A stretch of 64,000 bases of DNA from Anaerobacillus arseniciselenatis (GCF_001865995.1 NZ_MLQQ01000021.1:1-64000), one strand, 5' to 3'; positions 1 through 9,415 are shown, counted from the stretch's first letter. A program made the numbers and translations. The notes: a model not told the origin generated them from the sequence alone.

Positions 1-110
1 TCATTATGAAGTCCTCCTTGGTTAACTAAGTTAGGGGTCATCTCGGTGCACGATTTGACACCCCGTATCATACCAGGAGGGCTCTTTTTTTTTCAAGTCC
101 CCGAAAATCC
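1..110 (-). promoter_or_regulatory. Structured leader of a gene that starts at the left edge
   Basis: On the minus strand GGAGG (17-13) lies 8 nt before an ATG at 4-2, so a gene very probably begins here and runs off the window. Positions 10-22 pair almost perfectly with 72-83, which buries that ribosome site, and a second stem joins 34-40 with 56-64. Read on the plus strand, the same hairpin followed by nine T would be a Rho-independent terminator. SD-sequestering hairpins are known in cis-regulated leaders and at insertion-sequence ends. I do not recognise a riboswitch class. Confidence 0.5.
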
Positions 111-191
111 TTCTAACAGGAATGCTCCTTTTTTTATGTAATTATGTTTACGTTTATAGGATTGTACTTTTTAAAAAAAATATTCTACTTG

Positions 192-309
192 AGTGAATTT
201 CATAATTACCTAAATTGGGCCATATCAACCTATATGAAGTTGCGAGCGACATAACGCAACTACATATAGGTACCTTAATGGCGGTAATATTGAATTATGA
301 AATTCATTA
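192..309 (+). repeat. Palindromic ~115-bp element, copy A
   Basis: Ends carry the inverted repeat GTGAATTTCATAATT / AATTATGAAATTCAT. An inner pair around GAAGTTGCG / CGCAACTAC forms a central stem. It shares layout and sequence with copies at 11794, 34319, 56562 and 61954. It has no coding capacity, so it resembles a MITE or a large bacterial interspersed palindrome. The rest of the gap up to 420 holds nothing I recognise. Confidence 0.85.
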
Positions 310-422
310 ACATAGATAATATGATTTAGGTTAACGTAAATTAAAGCCTATTCTTTCGCTTTACGAATAAGAAAAAACTTTTCGCTAACTAACAAACTTT
401 AAGATAGATGTAAATAAGCAAA

Positions 423-484
423 ACAAAATAGCTGCCCTACATCTCCCACCAAATATAGGTGAGAAAAAATGTTTAAGGCAGCCC
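423..484 (-). terminator. Terminator of the DUF1858-DUF438 operon
   Basis: Minus-strand stem GCTGCC/GGCAGC encloses an inner TCTCACC/GGTGGGAGA stem and is followed by TATTTTGTTTTG. It lies just downstream of the stop codon at 512. Confidence 0.7.
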
Positions 485-511
485 TATGTTATTTCGATTT
501 TAATGTTTTGA

Positions 512-1744
512 CTAAGACATCAACCGTTTTTCACCAGTAATTTCTTGGATCGGCTCTATATTTTGGGTGAATTCAACCGTTCCTTTATATGCACCATCTT
601 TATCGCGAACAGCAAAATAACGGATTAACACATATTTATCGCGGAACTTAATCCAGAAATCCTCGACATCTTTTTTACCTGATTTAAAGTCTTCTAACAA
701 AGCTTCTACGATATGCGAGCTTTGTGGTGGGTGACAGTTTTGCACCGTACGTCCGATGATCGATTTTGTACGATGGAAGATTCGGTCTTTCCCGTGTGAA
801 AAGTAGCGAACAACATCATTTTCATCGATAAACGTAATATCTACAGGAAGGTGGTTCATCATTAGTTCTAATTGGTCTAACGATAAAATCCCTGTTTCTA
901 ATTGAATGACACCGTCTTTCATAAATTCATTGGAAGATAGATCTTCTCGCTCTGGTTGCCACGGCTCAGGTGCTTCAATAAATGTGTAACCAATGACATC
1001 ACCTTCACGTTCGATTTTTAACCACTCATCTTCCGTTAACTTCTCCATCGACATTGGTAAAAGAATATTTTCTTCTTTAAAAATCATTTCTGTTACTTCA
1101 AAAATAATAAAGTCTAACTGCTCGATTAAATCTTCTAGTACCCATTCGCCTTCTGTGAGTTGGGTACGGGCACGTTTGATGAACGCGCGGATTTTATCGT
1201 CGACTCCCCACATCACCTTCGTTGGCCCGAAAATTCCTACCTTCTCTAAAAAAGGAAATAGTAAATTTTCTTTTCGACTATAGTGGTTATCGATCTCGAG
1301 TAGCTTCGATAAATCTGCGATTAATTTTTCTTTATTCTCGTCCGTTTGCTCCCGCTGAAACTGTTCTTTATGAAGGCTAAGCTTAAAGTTGACGAATTTA
1401 TCAATTTCACGGTTTTCTTTAAAAAATGTGTGTACAGGATGTCCAGGTGGTGTTTGCAAGGCATCGTCACCATGAATATCTTCAATAGACCCTTTAAAAA
1501 CCTCAGCATGAACCGAACAAAGACGTTGGATTTCTTCAACAGCAATTCCTTCTTCTTCCATTAATGATTGTTCCATTTCAGAAATTTCATTAACACTCAC
1601 TTTGTCGATCGCTTTTTGAAAACGTGCTTTTACTTCATCGATAGATTTTCCGTCATGTAATTGTTTAATAATTTCTTTTAACTCCTGCTGGCGTTCAGAT
1701 TTGTCTGCAGTTTGCTTCTCACGATTATTAATCATTTCACTCAT
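512..1744 (-). CDS. DUF438 / hemerythrin-like / PAS protein
   Basis: Cytosolic protein of 410 aa with three parts. An N-terminal DUF438 region spans about residues 20-95. A hemerythrin-like helical bundle spans about 100-245, with candidate metal ligands H102 and H105 (GHPVHTFF), H154, E159 (HYSRKENLLFPF) and E224/E225 (KEENILLPM). A PAS-like domain spans about 275-400. Hemerythrin-type proteins bind di-iron centres and are linked in other bacteria to O2/NO sensing or iron-sulphur repair; the exact role here is inferred. It lies 13 nt after the DUF1858 gene in the same direction and shares its Fnr-like promoter, next to nitrate respiration genes. That context suggests a nitrosative or anaerobic function. 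Confidence 0.85.
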   Translation of the reverse strand: MSEMINNREKQTADKSERQQELKEIIKQLHDGKSIDEVKARFQKAIDKVSVNEISEMEQSLMEEEGIAVEEIQRLCSVHAEVFKGSIEDIHGDDALQTPPGHPVHTFFKENREIDKFVNFKLSLHKEQFQREQTDENKEKLIADLSKLLEIDNHYSRKENLLFPFLEKVGIFGPTKVMWGVDDKIRAFIKRARTQLTEGEWVLEDLIEQLDFIIFEVTEMIFKEENILLPMSMEKLTEDEWLKIEREGDVIGYTFIEAPEPWQPEREDLSSNEFMKDGVIQLETGILSLDQLELMMNHLPVDITFIDENDVVRYFSHGKDRIFHRTKSIIGRTVQNCHPPQSSHIVEALLEDFKSGKKDVEDFWIKFRDKYVLIRYFAVRDKDGAYKGTVEFTQNIEPIQEITGEKRLMS

Positions 1745-1757
1745 GTTTATCCGCTCC

Positions 1758-1982
1758 TTAATCTATTATAGTAAAACCATTATTAGATAAATGTTGTTTA
1801 ACATCTTCCAACGATATTCGCATCGTGCGGCAACCTTTTGGAATGGTCATAAACTTTCCAACTGACTGTAACATTCCTGGTTTCGTAATATTGACAAAGC
1901 CAATTTCTCTCATTAAGGTGACTAATTCAGGGTGTGTTGAACATAATTCATAAACTGATTTTTTTAAAGATACTTCCTTCAC
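1758..1982 (-). CDS. DUF1858 domain protein
   Basis: Small protein of 74 aa with the DUF1858 pattern: a helical start, then PELVTLMREIGF and TKPGMLQSVG, as in the N-terminal domain of ScdA-type iron-sulphur repair proteins. GTG start at 1982 with AGAGGTGA upstream at good spacing; no ATG is in frame. It is the first gene of a two-gene operon with the DUF438 protein, a pairing common in bacilli. Its biochemical role is not established; the Fnr-like site upstream and the neighbouring nar genes suggest induction under oxygen limitation. Confidence 0.85.
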   Translation of the reverse strand: MKEVSLKKSVYELCSTHPELVTLMREIGFVNITKPGMLQSVGKFMTIPKGCRTMRISLEDVKQHLSNNGFTIID

Positions 1983-2032
1983 AGTCCATTCACCTCTTTT
2001 TGATAGTGCAAATGATTTTTATTCTCAACGAA

Positions 2033-2075
2033 ATTGTATCATTAGGCAGAAGTATAATCGGTGATATAAGTCACT
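2033..2075 (-). promoter_or_regulatory. Fnr-like site and -10 box for the DUF1858-DUF438 operon
   Basis: GTGA-N6-TCAC (2061-2074) matches the core of the Bacillus Fnr consensus TGTGA-N6-TCACA. On the minus strand a -10 box TACAAT (2038-2033) is centred 32 bp downstream, the distance expected for a class II activator site near -41.5. No good -35 box is visible, as expected for an activator-dependent promoter. Confidence 0.6.
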
Positions 2076-2189
2076 GTATGAAAAAAGTTTTTCGAAATTA
2101 TTTTGCGCGAACTGTAATTGTAATAAACAATCTATCGTCTAATTAATGAGTTAATGAATGAACAGTCGAAACAAAGTATATTGTCCACA

Positions 2190-2226
2190 AAACAAGTTAC
2201 AGGCACCAATGAAAAATCTCGTAACT
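2190..2226 (-). terminator. Weak terminator-like hairpin after narK
   Basis: On the minus strand AGTTAC pairs with GTAACT across a 20-nt loop and is followed by TGTTTTG. The stem is short, so function is uncertain. Confidence 0.35.
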
Positions 2227-2231
2227 ATTCA

Positions 2232-3527
2232 TCAACACTTTACTTCAGCATTTTTTCTTGAATACCAATACCAAGTAACAAATAGACTCGAGACGTAATA
2301 GGCGATAAATAAGTAGAGCGCTAAGTTTGCAGCGCCGGTAGTATCTAACGACCATCCGAATATTCGTGGAATGAAAAATGCACCGTATGCACCAATCGCT
2401 GATGTGAATCCGAGGACTGGAGCTGCTTCGATCGGTGGAAAAATGATTGGGATCATTCGAAATGTTGATCCATTGGCAATGCCTGTCGTTGTAAATAAAA
2501 CCATAAACATAATTAAAAATCCGTAAAAATTGCCAACATTTAAAAAATATATCACTCCAAACGTTGCTGCAATCATGGCGATAATATCCCAGAACGTAAC
2601 GATCGCCCCACTTCCAATCTTATCAGAAACCCAGCCTCCGATAGGGCGTATTAAAGCACCGACTAACGGCCCGAGAAACGCAAACTGTAAGGCGTTTACC
2701 TCTGGAAACTCGGTTCTAATGAGTAATGGAAAAGCGGCAGAATAGCCAATAAATGAACCGAAACACATGACATAAAGCCAAGTCATTAGCCACGTATGTT
2801 TATTTTTAAAAATAATCGCTTGTTCTTTCACTGAAGCTTTCATATTCGGCAAGTTATCCATCCCGAAAATAGCAGCGATCACAGTAAGTACAATTGGAAT
2901 AACCCAAATAAAAGCCGCATTTTGCATCCAAACATTTGTCCCATCTTCTAACTGTTGTGGAGCTCCGCCAATGGCACCGAAAAGAGCAAATGTTATCACT
3001 AAAGGAGAGAGAAATTGGACCGCACTTACACCAAGGTTCCCAATTCCTGCATTAATTCCTAAAGCCGTTCCTTTCGCTTTTTTCGGGAAAAAGAAACTAA
3101 TATTTGCCATGGAAGAAGCGAAATTTCCCCCACCAAACCCACATAGTGTTGCCAATATAGCCATCGTCATGAAAGAGGTTTCTGTGTTTTGTACAGCGTA
3201 ACCAATCCCTACCGCCGGAATTAATAAAGAAGCCGTACTTATTACTGTCCAGTTTCTGCCACCGAAAATAGGTACAACAAAAGTGTAGATCAACCGTAAT
3301 GTTGCCCCACTCAAGCCGGGTAAAGCTGCTAAAGTAAATAGTTCATTCGCCGTAAAGTTAAAACCAATGTCATTTAAGTTGACTGCAACTACCGACCAAA
3401 TTTGCCATACAGCAAATGCTAATAATAAAGCTGGTACAGAAATCCATAAATTTCGATTAGCGTGCCGTTTTCCTTCTGACTCCCAAAATTGTTCATCTTC
3501 TGGATTCCAATTTGTAATTCTTGACAT
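2232..3527 (-). CDS. narK: NarK-type nitrate/nitrite MFS transporter
   Basis: Membrane protein of 431 aa with about 12 hydrophobic segments. It carries the glycine-rich nitrate signature of the NNP family twice: GFGGGNFASSMANISFFFP in the N-terminal half and a degenerate form near GAYGAFFIPRIFG at the C-terminal end. NarK proteins import nitrate and/or export nitrite for nitrate respiration. The start has GGGGAGG 7 nt upstream. It is transcribed divergently from narG across a 169-bp region that contains a near-palindromic site. The direction of transport cannot be told from sequence. Confidence 0.9.
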   Translation of the reverse strand: MSRITNWNPEDEQFWESEGKRHANRNLWISVPALLLAFAVWQIWSVVAVNLNDIGFNFTANELFTLAALPGLSGATLRLIYTFVVPIFGGRNWTVISTASLLIPAVGIGYAVQNTETSFMTMAILATLCGFGGGNFASSMANISFFFPKKAKGTALGINAGIGNLGVSAVQFLSPLVITFALFGAIGGAPQQLEDGTNVWMQNAAFIWVIPIVLTVIAAIFGMDNLPNMKASVKEQAIIFKNKHTWLMTWLYVMCFGSFIGYSAAFPLLIRTEFPEVNALQFAFLGPLVGALIRPIGGWVSDKIGSGAIVTFWDIIAMIAATFGVIYFLNVGNFYGFLIMFMVLFTTTGIANGSTFRMIPIIFPPIEAAPVLGFTSAIGAYGAFFIPRIFGWSLDTTGAANLALYLFIAYYVSSLFVTWYWYSRKNAEVKC

Positions 3528-3597
3528 GCATAAGCCTCCCCACTAAATCTTTTACTTCACACAATCTCCCTTAGTATTCATTTTTGTGAGCCGAAAG

Positions 3598-3626
3598 TAT
3601 TCATTGAAAATTCCCGAAAATGAATA
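3598..3626. promoter_or_regulatory. Inverted repeat in the narK-narG divergent promoter region
   Basis: TATTCATT and AATGAATA form a perfect 8-bp inverted repeat with a 13-bp spacer, midway between the two divergent genes. A TTTTGTGA word lies just upstream (3583-3590). It may be an operator for one or both promoters. No full Fnr consensus is visible here. Confidence 0.4.
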
Positions 3627-3696
3627 ATTTTTCTGTTTATGCAAATCATGGTAAATGTGTAGAAAAAAATGAAGTGGAGTTTGAAAGGAGATCAAC

Positions 3697-6600
3697 ATGA
3701 GTAAAAAGATTTCCCCGCTAATGAAGAAATTAAATTTTCTTGGAAAATCAGAAAAAATCACGAATTGGGCAGAGTTATCTCCATACGATCGTGAAAATGA
3801 AAAAATATACCGTCGTAGATGGCAACACGATAAAGTCGTTAGGTCAACTCACGGTGTGAACTGTACTGGATCATGTAGTTGGCAAATTCATGTGAAGGAC
3901 GGGATTATTACGTGGGAATCACAGGCAACCGATTATCCAACGACAGGTCCTGATATGCCAGAGTATGAGCCGAGAGGGTGTCCTCGTGGTGCAAGTTTTT
4001 CCTGGTATACATACAGTCCTCTACGTGTTCGCTACCCATACGTTCGTGGCGCATTACTGAAACTGTGGAAAGCAGCGATGGCTGAAAAGCAAGATCCTGT
4101 AGCCGCTTGGAGAAGCATTGTCGATGATCCTGAAAAATCAAAACATTATAAAGCGGCACGTGGAAAAGGTGGATTTGTAAGGGCATCGTGGGATGAAGTA
4201 AATGAAATGATTTCCGCTAACTTACTAGATACGATCGACCGCTTTGGACCAGATCGAATTTTCGGATTTTCACCGATCCCAGCGATGTCGATGGTCAGTT
4301 ATGCAGCAGGGGGACGTTTTCTTTCATTACTAGGCTCTCCTCTATTAAGCTTTTATGATTGGTATGCTGATTTACCAGCAGCTTCACCGCAAATTTGGGG
4401 AGATCAAACGGATGTTCCAGAAAGTTCTGATTGGTATAATTCAGGGTATTTACTCGTCTGGGGTTCGAATTTACCACAAACTAGAACGCCAGACTCTCAT
4501 TTTATGGTGGAAGCACGTTATCGTGGAACGAAAGTGACGGCGATTAGCCCAGACTATGCGGAATTTGTGAAATTTGCGGACCACTGGATGCCAGTTAATG
4601 CTGGAATGGATGCGGCGGTCGCAATGGCAATGACCCATGTCATTTTAAAAGAGTATTACGTAGATAATGAGACTAAGTACTTTAATGACTATGTAAAAAA
4701 ATATACAGATTTACCGTATTTGATTAAGTTAAAAAAACGTGGTGAAAATTTCGTATCAGACCGGTTTTTACGAGCAAGTGATATTGGTATGCCGCTCTCA
4801 AAAGCGGAATGGAAAACGGTTGTCATCGATCAAAAATCTCAAAAATATGCTGTGCCAAACGGAAGTATCGGTCACCGTTGGGAAGAAGAAGGTACGTGGA
4901 ATTTACACCAAAATGACCAGAATCAAAACTTAAATGATATTGAACCAGTGCTGTCACTTGCGAATGATCATGATGAAATTGTCACGCTTGATTTGCCGTT
5001 TTTTGATAAAGAGGAAAGAAAAGTGCTACATCGATCAATTCCTGTTAAAAAAATTGAACAAGGAGACGAAACGATTTATGTTACAACGACGTTCGATTTA
5101 ATGCTTGCTAATGCAGGAGTTAATCGTGATTTATCGGGTGATTATCCAGTGGATTATGAAGACGCGACTCAGCCATACACACCTGCTTGGCAAGAAGCTA
5201 TTACTGGCGTTGATCGTGACTTAGTTATAAAAGTGGCGAGAGAATTTGCTGAAAATGCAGTTAATACAAAAGGAAAGTCGATGATCATTATGGGGTCAGG
5301 AATTAATCATTATTATAACTCCGATATGATCTATCGTGCTGTACTAAACCTTGTTCTTTTAACAGGCTCGCAAGGAGTAAACGGCGGAGGCTGGGCTCAT
5401 TATGTTGGACAAGAAAAAGTTCGCCCATTAGAAGGATGGCAAACGGTCGGGCTTGCTCGAGATTGGGGCGGACCACCACGCTTACAAAACGGAACATCAT
5501 TTTATTACTTTGCGACAGAACAATGGCGTTATGAAGAATTTGCGGTTAGTGAGCAAACGTCGCCGATTAGGGACAAACCGAGATATGAGCATAATGCAGA
5601 TTACAATGTGTTGGCCGCACGGTTAGGTTGGCTACCGTCGTATCCGCAATTTGATCGTAACTCGTTAAAGTTTTTTGAAGAAGCGAAAGCGACCTCAAAT
5701 GAGGAAGTCATTCAACATGTTGTTCAACAATTAAAGGATCGTAAATTGAATTTTGCAATAGAAAATCCGGAAAAACCGGAGAACTTTCCGAGAACGTTAT
5801 TTGTTTGGCGGGCTAATTTATTAGGAAGTTCGTCCAAAGGACATGAGTATTTCTTGAAACATTTATTAGGAACACATTCACATAATTTGAGTGAAGAAAA
5901 TAAAGCTTTAATGACAGATGAAGTAAATTGGGAAGAAAATACACCAGAAGGTAAGTTAGATTTACTCGTTAATATTGACTTCCGTATGCAAGGAACAGGA
6001 TTGTATTCTGATATTGTTTTACCAGCAGCAACTTGGTATGAAAAATCCGATATTAGTAGTACTGATATGCACCCGTTCATTCATCCGTTCAACCCAGCCA
6101 TTGCCGCGCCTTGGGAAGCACGTTCTGATTGGGATACGTTTAAAAAATTAGCGAAGACATTCTCGGAAATGGCAGCACGATATTATTCAGGACCGGTTAA
6201 GGACGTTGTTGCGACACCACTGTTGCACGATTCACCAGCAGAATTAGCGCAACCGCTAGGGAAAATCCCAGATTGGAAAAAGGGCGAAGTTGAACCAGTT
6301 CCAGGGCAAAATTTACCGCAATTACACATCGTTGAACGAGATTATACGAAAATTTATGACAAAATGATCGCGTTAGGACCGAAGGCGAAGGGGCCAATTG
6401 GATCTAAAGGTATTTCTTGGGACGCAACGGACGAATATGAAAAATTACAAAATATGCTTGGCACGAGTAAAAATGAAGATTATAAAGAGTGCCCGAGCTT
6501 ACTATCTGATCGAAATGTTGCCGAGACGATCTTGACATTATCAAGTACAACGAACGGTTCAATGGCAATGAAAGCATGGGAAGCATTAGAAAAGAAAACG

Positions 6601-7374
6601 AATTTAAAGTTAAAGGATTTAGCCGTAGAACGAGCGGAAGAACATTTGTCGTTCCAGGAAATTACAGCGCAACCACGTAAAGTGATATCTTCTCCTGTCT
6701 TTAGTGGAACAGAAACCGGTAACCGCCGTTACTCTCCATTTACAACGAATGTAGAACGAATGATTCCGTGGAGAACATTAACAGGCAGACAACATTTTTA
6801 TATTGATCATGAGATTATGCTTGAATTTGGTGAAGAAATGGCTTTGTTTAAACCGATGCTACCGAAGCAAGCGTTTTACGACCGTGACCATAAGCCTGTC
6901 CATGACGGAAAGGAAATCACCTTAAATTATTTAACTCCACATTTTAAGTGGTCGTACCATAGTACGTACGGAGATACGTTACCGATGTTAACGATGTTCC
7001 GTGGTGGCCCACACGTTTGGTTGAATAATGAAGATGCGGCTGAAATTGAAATTGAAGACAATGATTGGTTGGAATTATACAACTCTAACGGTGTTGTCGT
7101 CGCACGGGCGGTTGTAAGTCATAGAATTCCTAGAGGAGTTTCTTTCATGTATCACGTGCAAGAGCGTACCATTAATGTTCCGGGCTCACCGACGACGAAA
7201 GATCGTGGTGGTACGTTTAATAGCCCAACAAAAATTCATGTGAAACCGACGCAAATGATTGGTGGGTATGCTCAATTAAGCTATGGATTTAACTATTATG
7301 GACCGACAGGAAACCAGCGTGACAATAAAGTCATCATACGAAAACTGAAAGAGGTGTCATGGCTTGAGGATTAA
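3697..7374 (+). CDS. narG: Respiratory nitrate reductase alpha subunit (Mo-bisMGD)
   Basis: Catalytic subunit of the cytoplasm-facing, membrane-bound nitrate reductase, reducing nitrate to nitrite with electrons passed from NarH. Length 1225 aa, typical for NarG. The FS0 [4Fe-4S] ligands are visible as H52, C56, C60 and C95 (THGVNCTGSC, EPRGCPRG), and the QTDVPESSDWYN segment that carries the molybdenum-ligand aspartate is intact. There is no twin-arginine signal, as expected for the cytoplasmic enzyme. ATG start with AAAGGAG upstream. It overlaps narH by 11 nt and is followed by narJ and narI in the canonical order. I see no frameshift or missing motif. Confidence 0.97.
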   Translation: MSKKISPLMKKLNFLGKSEKITNWAELSPYDRENEKIYRRRWQHDKVVRSTHGVNCTGSCSWQIHVKDGIITWESQATDYPTTGPDMPEYEPRGCPRGASFSWYTYSPLRVRYPYVRGALLKLWKAAMAEKQDPVAAWRSIVDDPEKSKHYKAARGKGGFVRASWDEVNEMISANLLDTIDRFGPDRIFGFSPIPAMSMVSYAAGGRFLSLLGSPLLSFYDWYADLPAASPQIWGDQTDVPESSDWYNSGYLLVWGSNLPQTRTPDSHFMVEARYRGTKVTAISPDYAEFVKFADHWMPVNAGMDAAVAMAMTHVILKEYYVDNETKYFNDYVKKYTDLPYLIKLKKRGENFVSDRFLRASDIGMPLSKAEWKTVVIDQKSQKYAVPNGSIGHRWEEEGTWNLHQNDQNQNLNDIEPVLSLANDHDEIVTLDLPFFDKEERKVLHRSIPVKKIEQGDETIYVTTTFDLMLANAGVNRDLSGDYPVDYEDATQPYTPAWQEAITGVDRDLVIKVAREFAENAVNTKGKSMIIMGSGINHYYNSDMIYRAVLNLVLLTGSQGVNGGGWAHYVGQEKVRPLEGWQTVGLARDWGGPPRLQNGTSFYYFATEQWRYEEFAVSEQTSPIRDKPRYEHNADYNVLAARLGWLPSYPQFDRNSLKFFEEAKATSNEEVIQHVVQQLKDRKLNFAIENPEKPENFPRTLFVWRANLLGSSSKGHEYFLKHLLGTHSHNLSEENKALMTDEVNWEENTPEGKLDLLVNIDFRMQGTGLYSDIVLPAATWYEKSDISSTDMHPFIHPFNPAIAAPWEARSDWDTFKKLAKTFSEMAARYYSGPVKDVVATPLLHDSPAELAQPLGKIPDWKKGEVEPVPGQNLPQLHIVERDYTKIYDKMIALGPKAKGPIGSKGISWDATDEYEKLQNMLGTSKNEDYKECPSLLSDRNVAETILTLSSTTNGSMAMKAWEALEKKTNLKLKDLAVERAEEHLSFQEITAQPRKVISSPVFSGTETGNRRYSPFTTNVERMIPWRTLTGRQHFYIDHEIMLEFGEEMALFKPMLPKQAFYDRDHKPVHDGKEITLNYLTPHFKWSYHSTYGDTLPMLTMFRGGPHVWLNNEDAAEIEIEDNDWLELYNSNGVVVARAVVSHRIPRGVSFMYHVQERTINVPGSPTTKDRGGTFNSPTKIHVKPTQMIGGYAQLSYGFNYYGPTGNQRDNKVIIRKLKEVSWLED

Positions 7375-8884
7375 AGCGCAATACGGCATGGTGATGAGTT
7401 TGGATAAATGTATCGGTTGTCATACGTGCAGTATCACTTGTAACAATACGTGGACGAATCGCCCAGGAGCCGAATATATGTGGTGGAACAACGTCGAAAC
7501 AAAGCCTGGAATTGGTTATCCGAAAGAATGGGAAAATCAAGAGAAACATAAAGGTGGCTGGGAATATAAAAATGAAAAGTTAGAATTAAAAGCCGGGGGG
7601 AGGTTATCGAAGCTTGCAAGGCTATTTTATAACCCTAACTTAGTTGACATTGATGACTACTACGAACCGTGGACATACGATTACGAAACTTTGATTAATA
7701 GCCCTGCTAAAAAGCATCAGCCTGTGGCGAGACCGAAATCGCAATTAACTGGAGAATATATGGATAAGATTGAGTGGGGGCCAAACTGGGAAGACGATTT
7801 AGCCGGAGTTCATAAAACTGGTTTGAAAGACCCAAATATGCGTGGCTTAGAAGAGTCGGTTCGGATGGAGTTTGAGCAAACGTTTATGATGTACTTGCCA
7901 CGTATTTGTGAGCACTGTTTAAATGCTCCTTGTGTCTCGTCTTGTCCGTCAGGGGCGATTTATAAGCGTGATGAGGATGGCATCGTTCTCGTCGACCAAG
8001 ATGCCTGTCGTAGTTGGCGGCTTTGTATGACGGGTTGCCCGTATAAAAAAGTATATTTCAACTGGAAAACGCAAAAAGCAGAAAAATGTACGTTTTGTTT
8101 TCCGCGAATTGAAAACGGAGATCCGACGATTTGTTCGGAAACATGTGTCGGAAGAATTCGCTATATAGGGATCGTTTTTTATGATGCGGATAAAGTATTG
8201 GAAGCAGCATCTGTTGAAGATGAAAAAGGCTTATATGAATCTCAGTTAGATATTTTTCTTGATCCACATGATCCAGAAGTGATTGAAGCTGCGAGAAAAG
8301 AAGGGATTTCGGAAGATTGGATTGAGGCAGCACAGCGTTCGCCTGTTTATAAGATGGCTGTTGAGCAAAAGATTGCCTTACCACTTCATCCTGAGTACCG
8401 TACGTTACCGATGGTTTGGTATGTACCACCGCTAAGTCCGATCATGGGGGCATTTGATGGTCAACAAGATACACTTGATCCGAATTTAGTTTTTCCAACG
8501 ATCGATCAAATGCGGATTCCGATTCAATATTTAGCAAACCTTTTAACTGCTGGTGATACTGAGGTGATCCGCAAAGTGTTAAAGAAACTTGTTGCGATGA
8601 GAAGTTATATGAGAGCGAAAACGATTGGCAAAGAACCAGATAAAAATCTGTTAGAGGTAACAGAGTTAACAGAAGAGACTGTTGAAGAAATGTACCGCTT
8701 AATGGCAATTGCTAAATATTCGGACCGCTATATCATTCCTAAAGCCCATCGTGAACATTCGGAGAATATGTTTATCGGACAAGGAACGGCTGGCTATGAC
8801 TTTATGGAAGGCTGCTCAAGTTGTACTGGAATGACTTCCGACTATTTTGATGATGAAGGATGGAGGGATATTGGTGGACGATAA
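7364..8884 (+). CDS. narH: Respiratory nitrate reductase beta subunit (Fe-S)
   Basis: Electron-transfer subunit of 506 aa carrying four Fe-S clusters between NarI haem and NarG. Visible cysteine groups are CIGCHTCSITC, CEHCLNAPCVSSCP, CRSWRLCMTGCP and CTFCFPRI...CSETC. The tryptophan in CRSWRLC replaces a cysteine and marks the [3Fe-4S] site, as in known NarH. The start is TTG at 7364 (MRIKAQYGMVM), preceded by GAGGTG; it matches the N-terminus of Bacillus NarH and lies inside the narG end, so the two are translationally coupled. The nearby ATG at 7359 leads to an immediate stop. Confidence 0.96.
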   Translation: MRIKAQYGMVMSLDKCIGCHTCSITCNNTWTNRPGAEYMWWNNVETKPGIGYPKEWENQEKHKGGWEYKNEKLELKAGGRLSKLARLFYNPNLVDIDDYYEPWTYDYETLINSPAKKHQPVARPKSQLTGEYMDKIEWGPNWEDDLAGVHKTGLKDPNMRGLEESVRMEFEQTFMMYLPRICEHCLNAPCVSSCPSGAIYKRDEDGIVLVDQDACRSWRLCMTGCPYKKVYFNWKTQKAEKCTFCFPRIENGDPTICSETCVGRIRYIGIVFYDADKVLEAASVEDEKGLYESQLDIFLDPHDPEVIEAARKEGISEDWIEAAQRSPVYKMAVEQKIALPLHPEYRTLPMVWYVPPLSPIMGAFDGQQDTLDPNLVFPTIDQMRIPIQYLANLLTAGDTEVIRKVLKKLVAMRSYMRAKTIGKEPDKNLLEVTELTEETVEEMYRLMAIAKYSDRYIIPKAHREHSENMFIGQGTAGYDFMEGCSSCTGMTSDYFDDEGWRDIGGR

Positions 8885-9404
8885 CCAAAAAGTGTTTAAA
8901 CTTTGTTCAATTATGCTCGAGTATCCTCATCGTGATTGGATGAAATTTAACATCCTTAAACAAGAAGTGGCGCAATTAGAAAATGACAAAGTTCAAGAGA
9001 TGTTTTTACAGTTTATTAATTATTTGCAAAGCACCGATGTGGGTCAGTTGTGTACGAACTATGTTTCTACGTTTGACTTTAATGAGGGCACGACGCTTTA
9101 TTTAACGTACACCATTTTCGGTGACAACCGTGAGCGAGGACCGGCTTTTGTTGAATTAAAGAAATATTTTGAGGAAGCAGGGTACTTTATAGAAACAGAA
9201 GAGTTACCTGATTATTTGCCGTTAGTGCTTGAGTTTGCGGCCGTAGCACCAGCACACATAACACAGAAAATATTTAAAGTTCATCGAAAAGGAATTGAAA
9301 AGCTTCAGAATGAACTTGAAAAATTCAACAGCCCTTACTTACCGTTAATCAATGTATGTATTAAGGCGATCAATCAATACATGAAAAAAACGAAGGCATC
9401 TTAG
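8874..9404 (+). CDS. narJ: Nitrate reductase assembly chaperone NarJ
   Basis: Cytoplasmic chaperone of the NarJ/TorD family that helps insert the molybdenum cofactor into NarG. About 176 aa from a GTG at 8874; GGAGG (8862-8866) sits 7 nt upstream, better than for the earlier in-frame TTG codons at 8847 and 8871. It overlaps narH by 11 nt, the same overlap as narG-narH. Helical, with the family segments LCSIMLEYPHRDW near the start and LPDYLPLVLEFAA in the second half. It lies between narH and narI, as in B. subtilis. Confidence 0.92.
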   Translation: MDDNQKVFKLCSIMLEYPHRDWMKFNILKQEVAQLENDKVQEMFLQFINYLQSTDVGQLCTNYVSTFDFNEGTTLYLTYTIFGDNRERGPAFVELKKYFEEAGYFIETEELPDYLPLVLEFAAVAPAHITQKIFKVHRKGIEKLQNELEKFNSPYLPLINVCIKAINQYMKKTKAS

Positions 9405-9415
9405 GGGGGAACGCG

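Noticed and set aside
3557..3612. Full Fnr site at narG
   Set aside because: TCACA and TGTGA words occur but not at N6 spacing. TGTGA-GCCGAA-AGTAT matches only one half of the consensus.
4739..4933. Short plus-strand ORFs inside narG and neighbouring genes
   Set aside because: Out-of-frame shadows of narG, narH and other firm coding sequences, without ribosome sites or family motifs.
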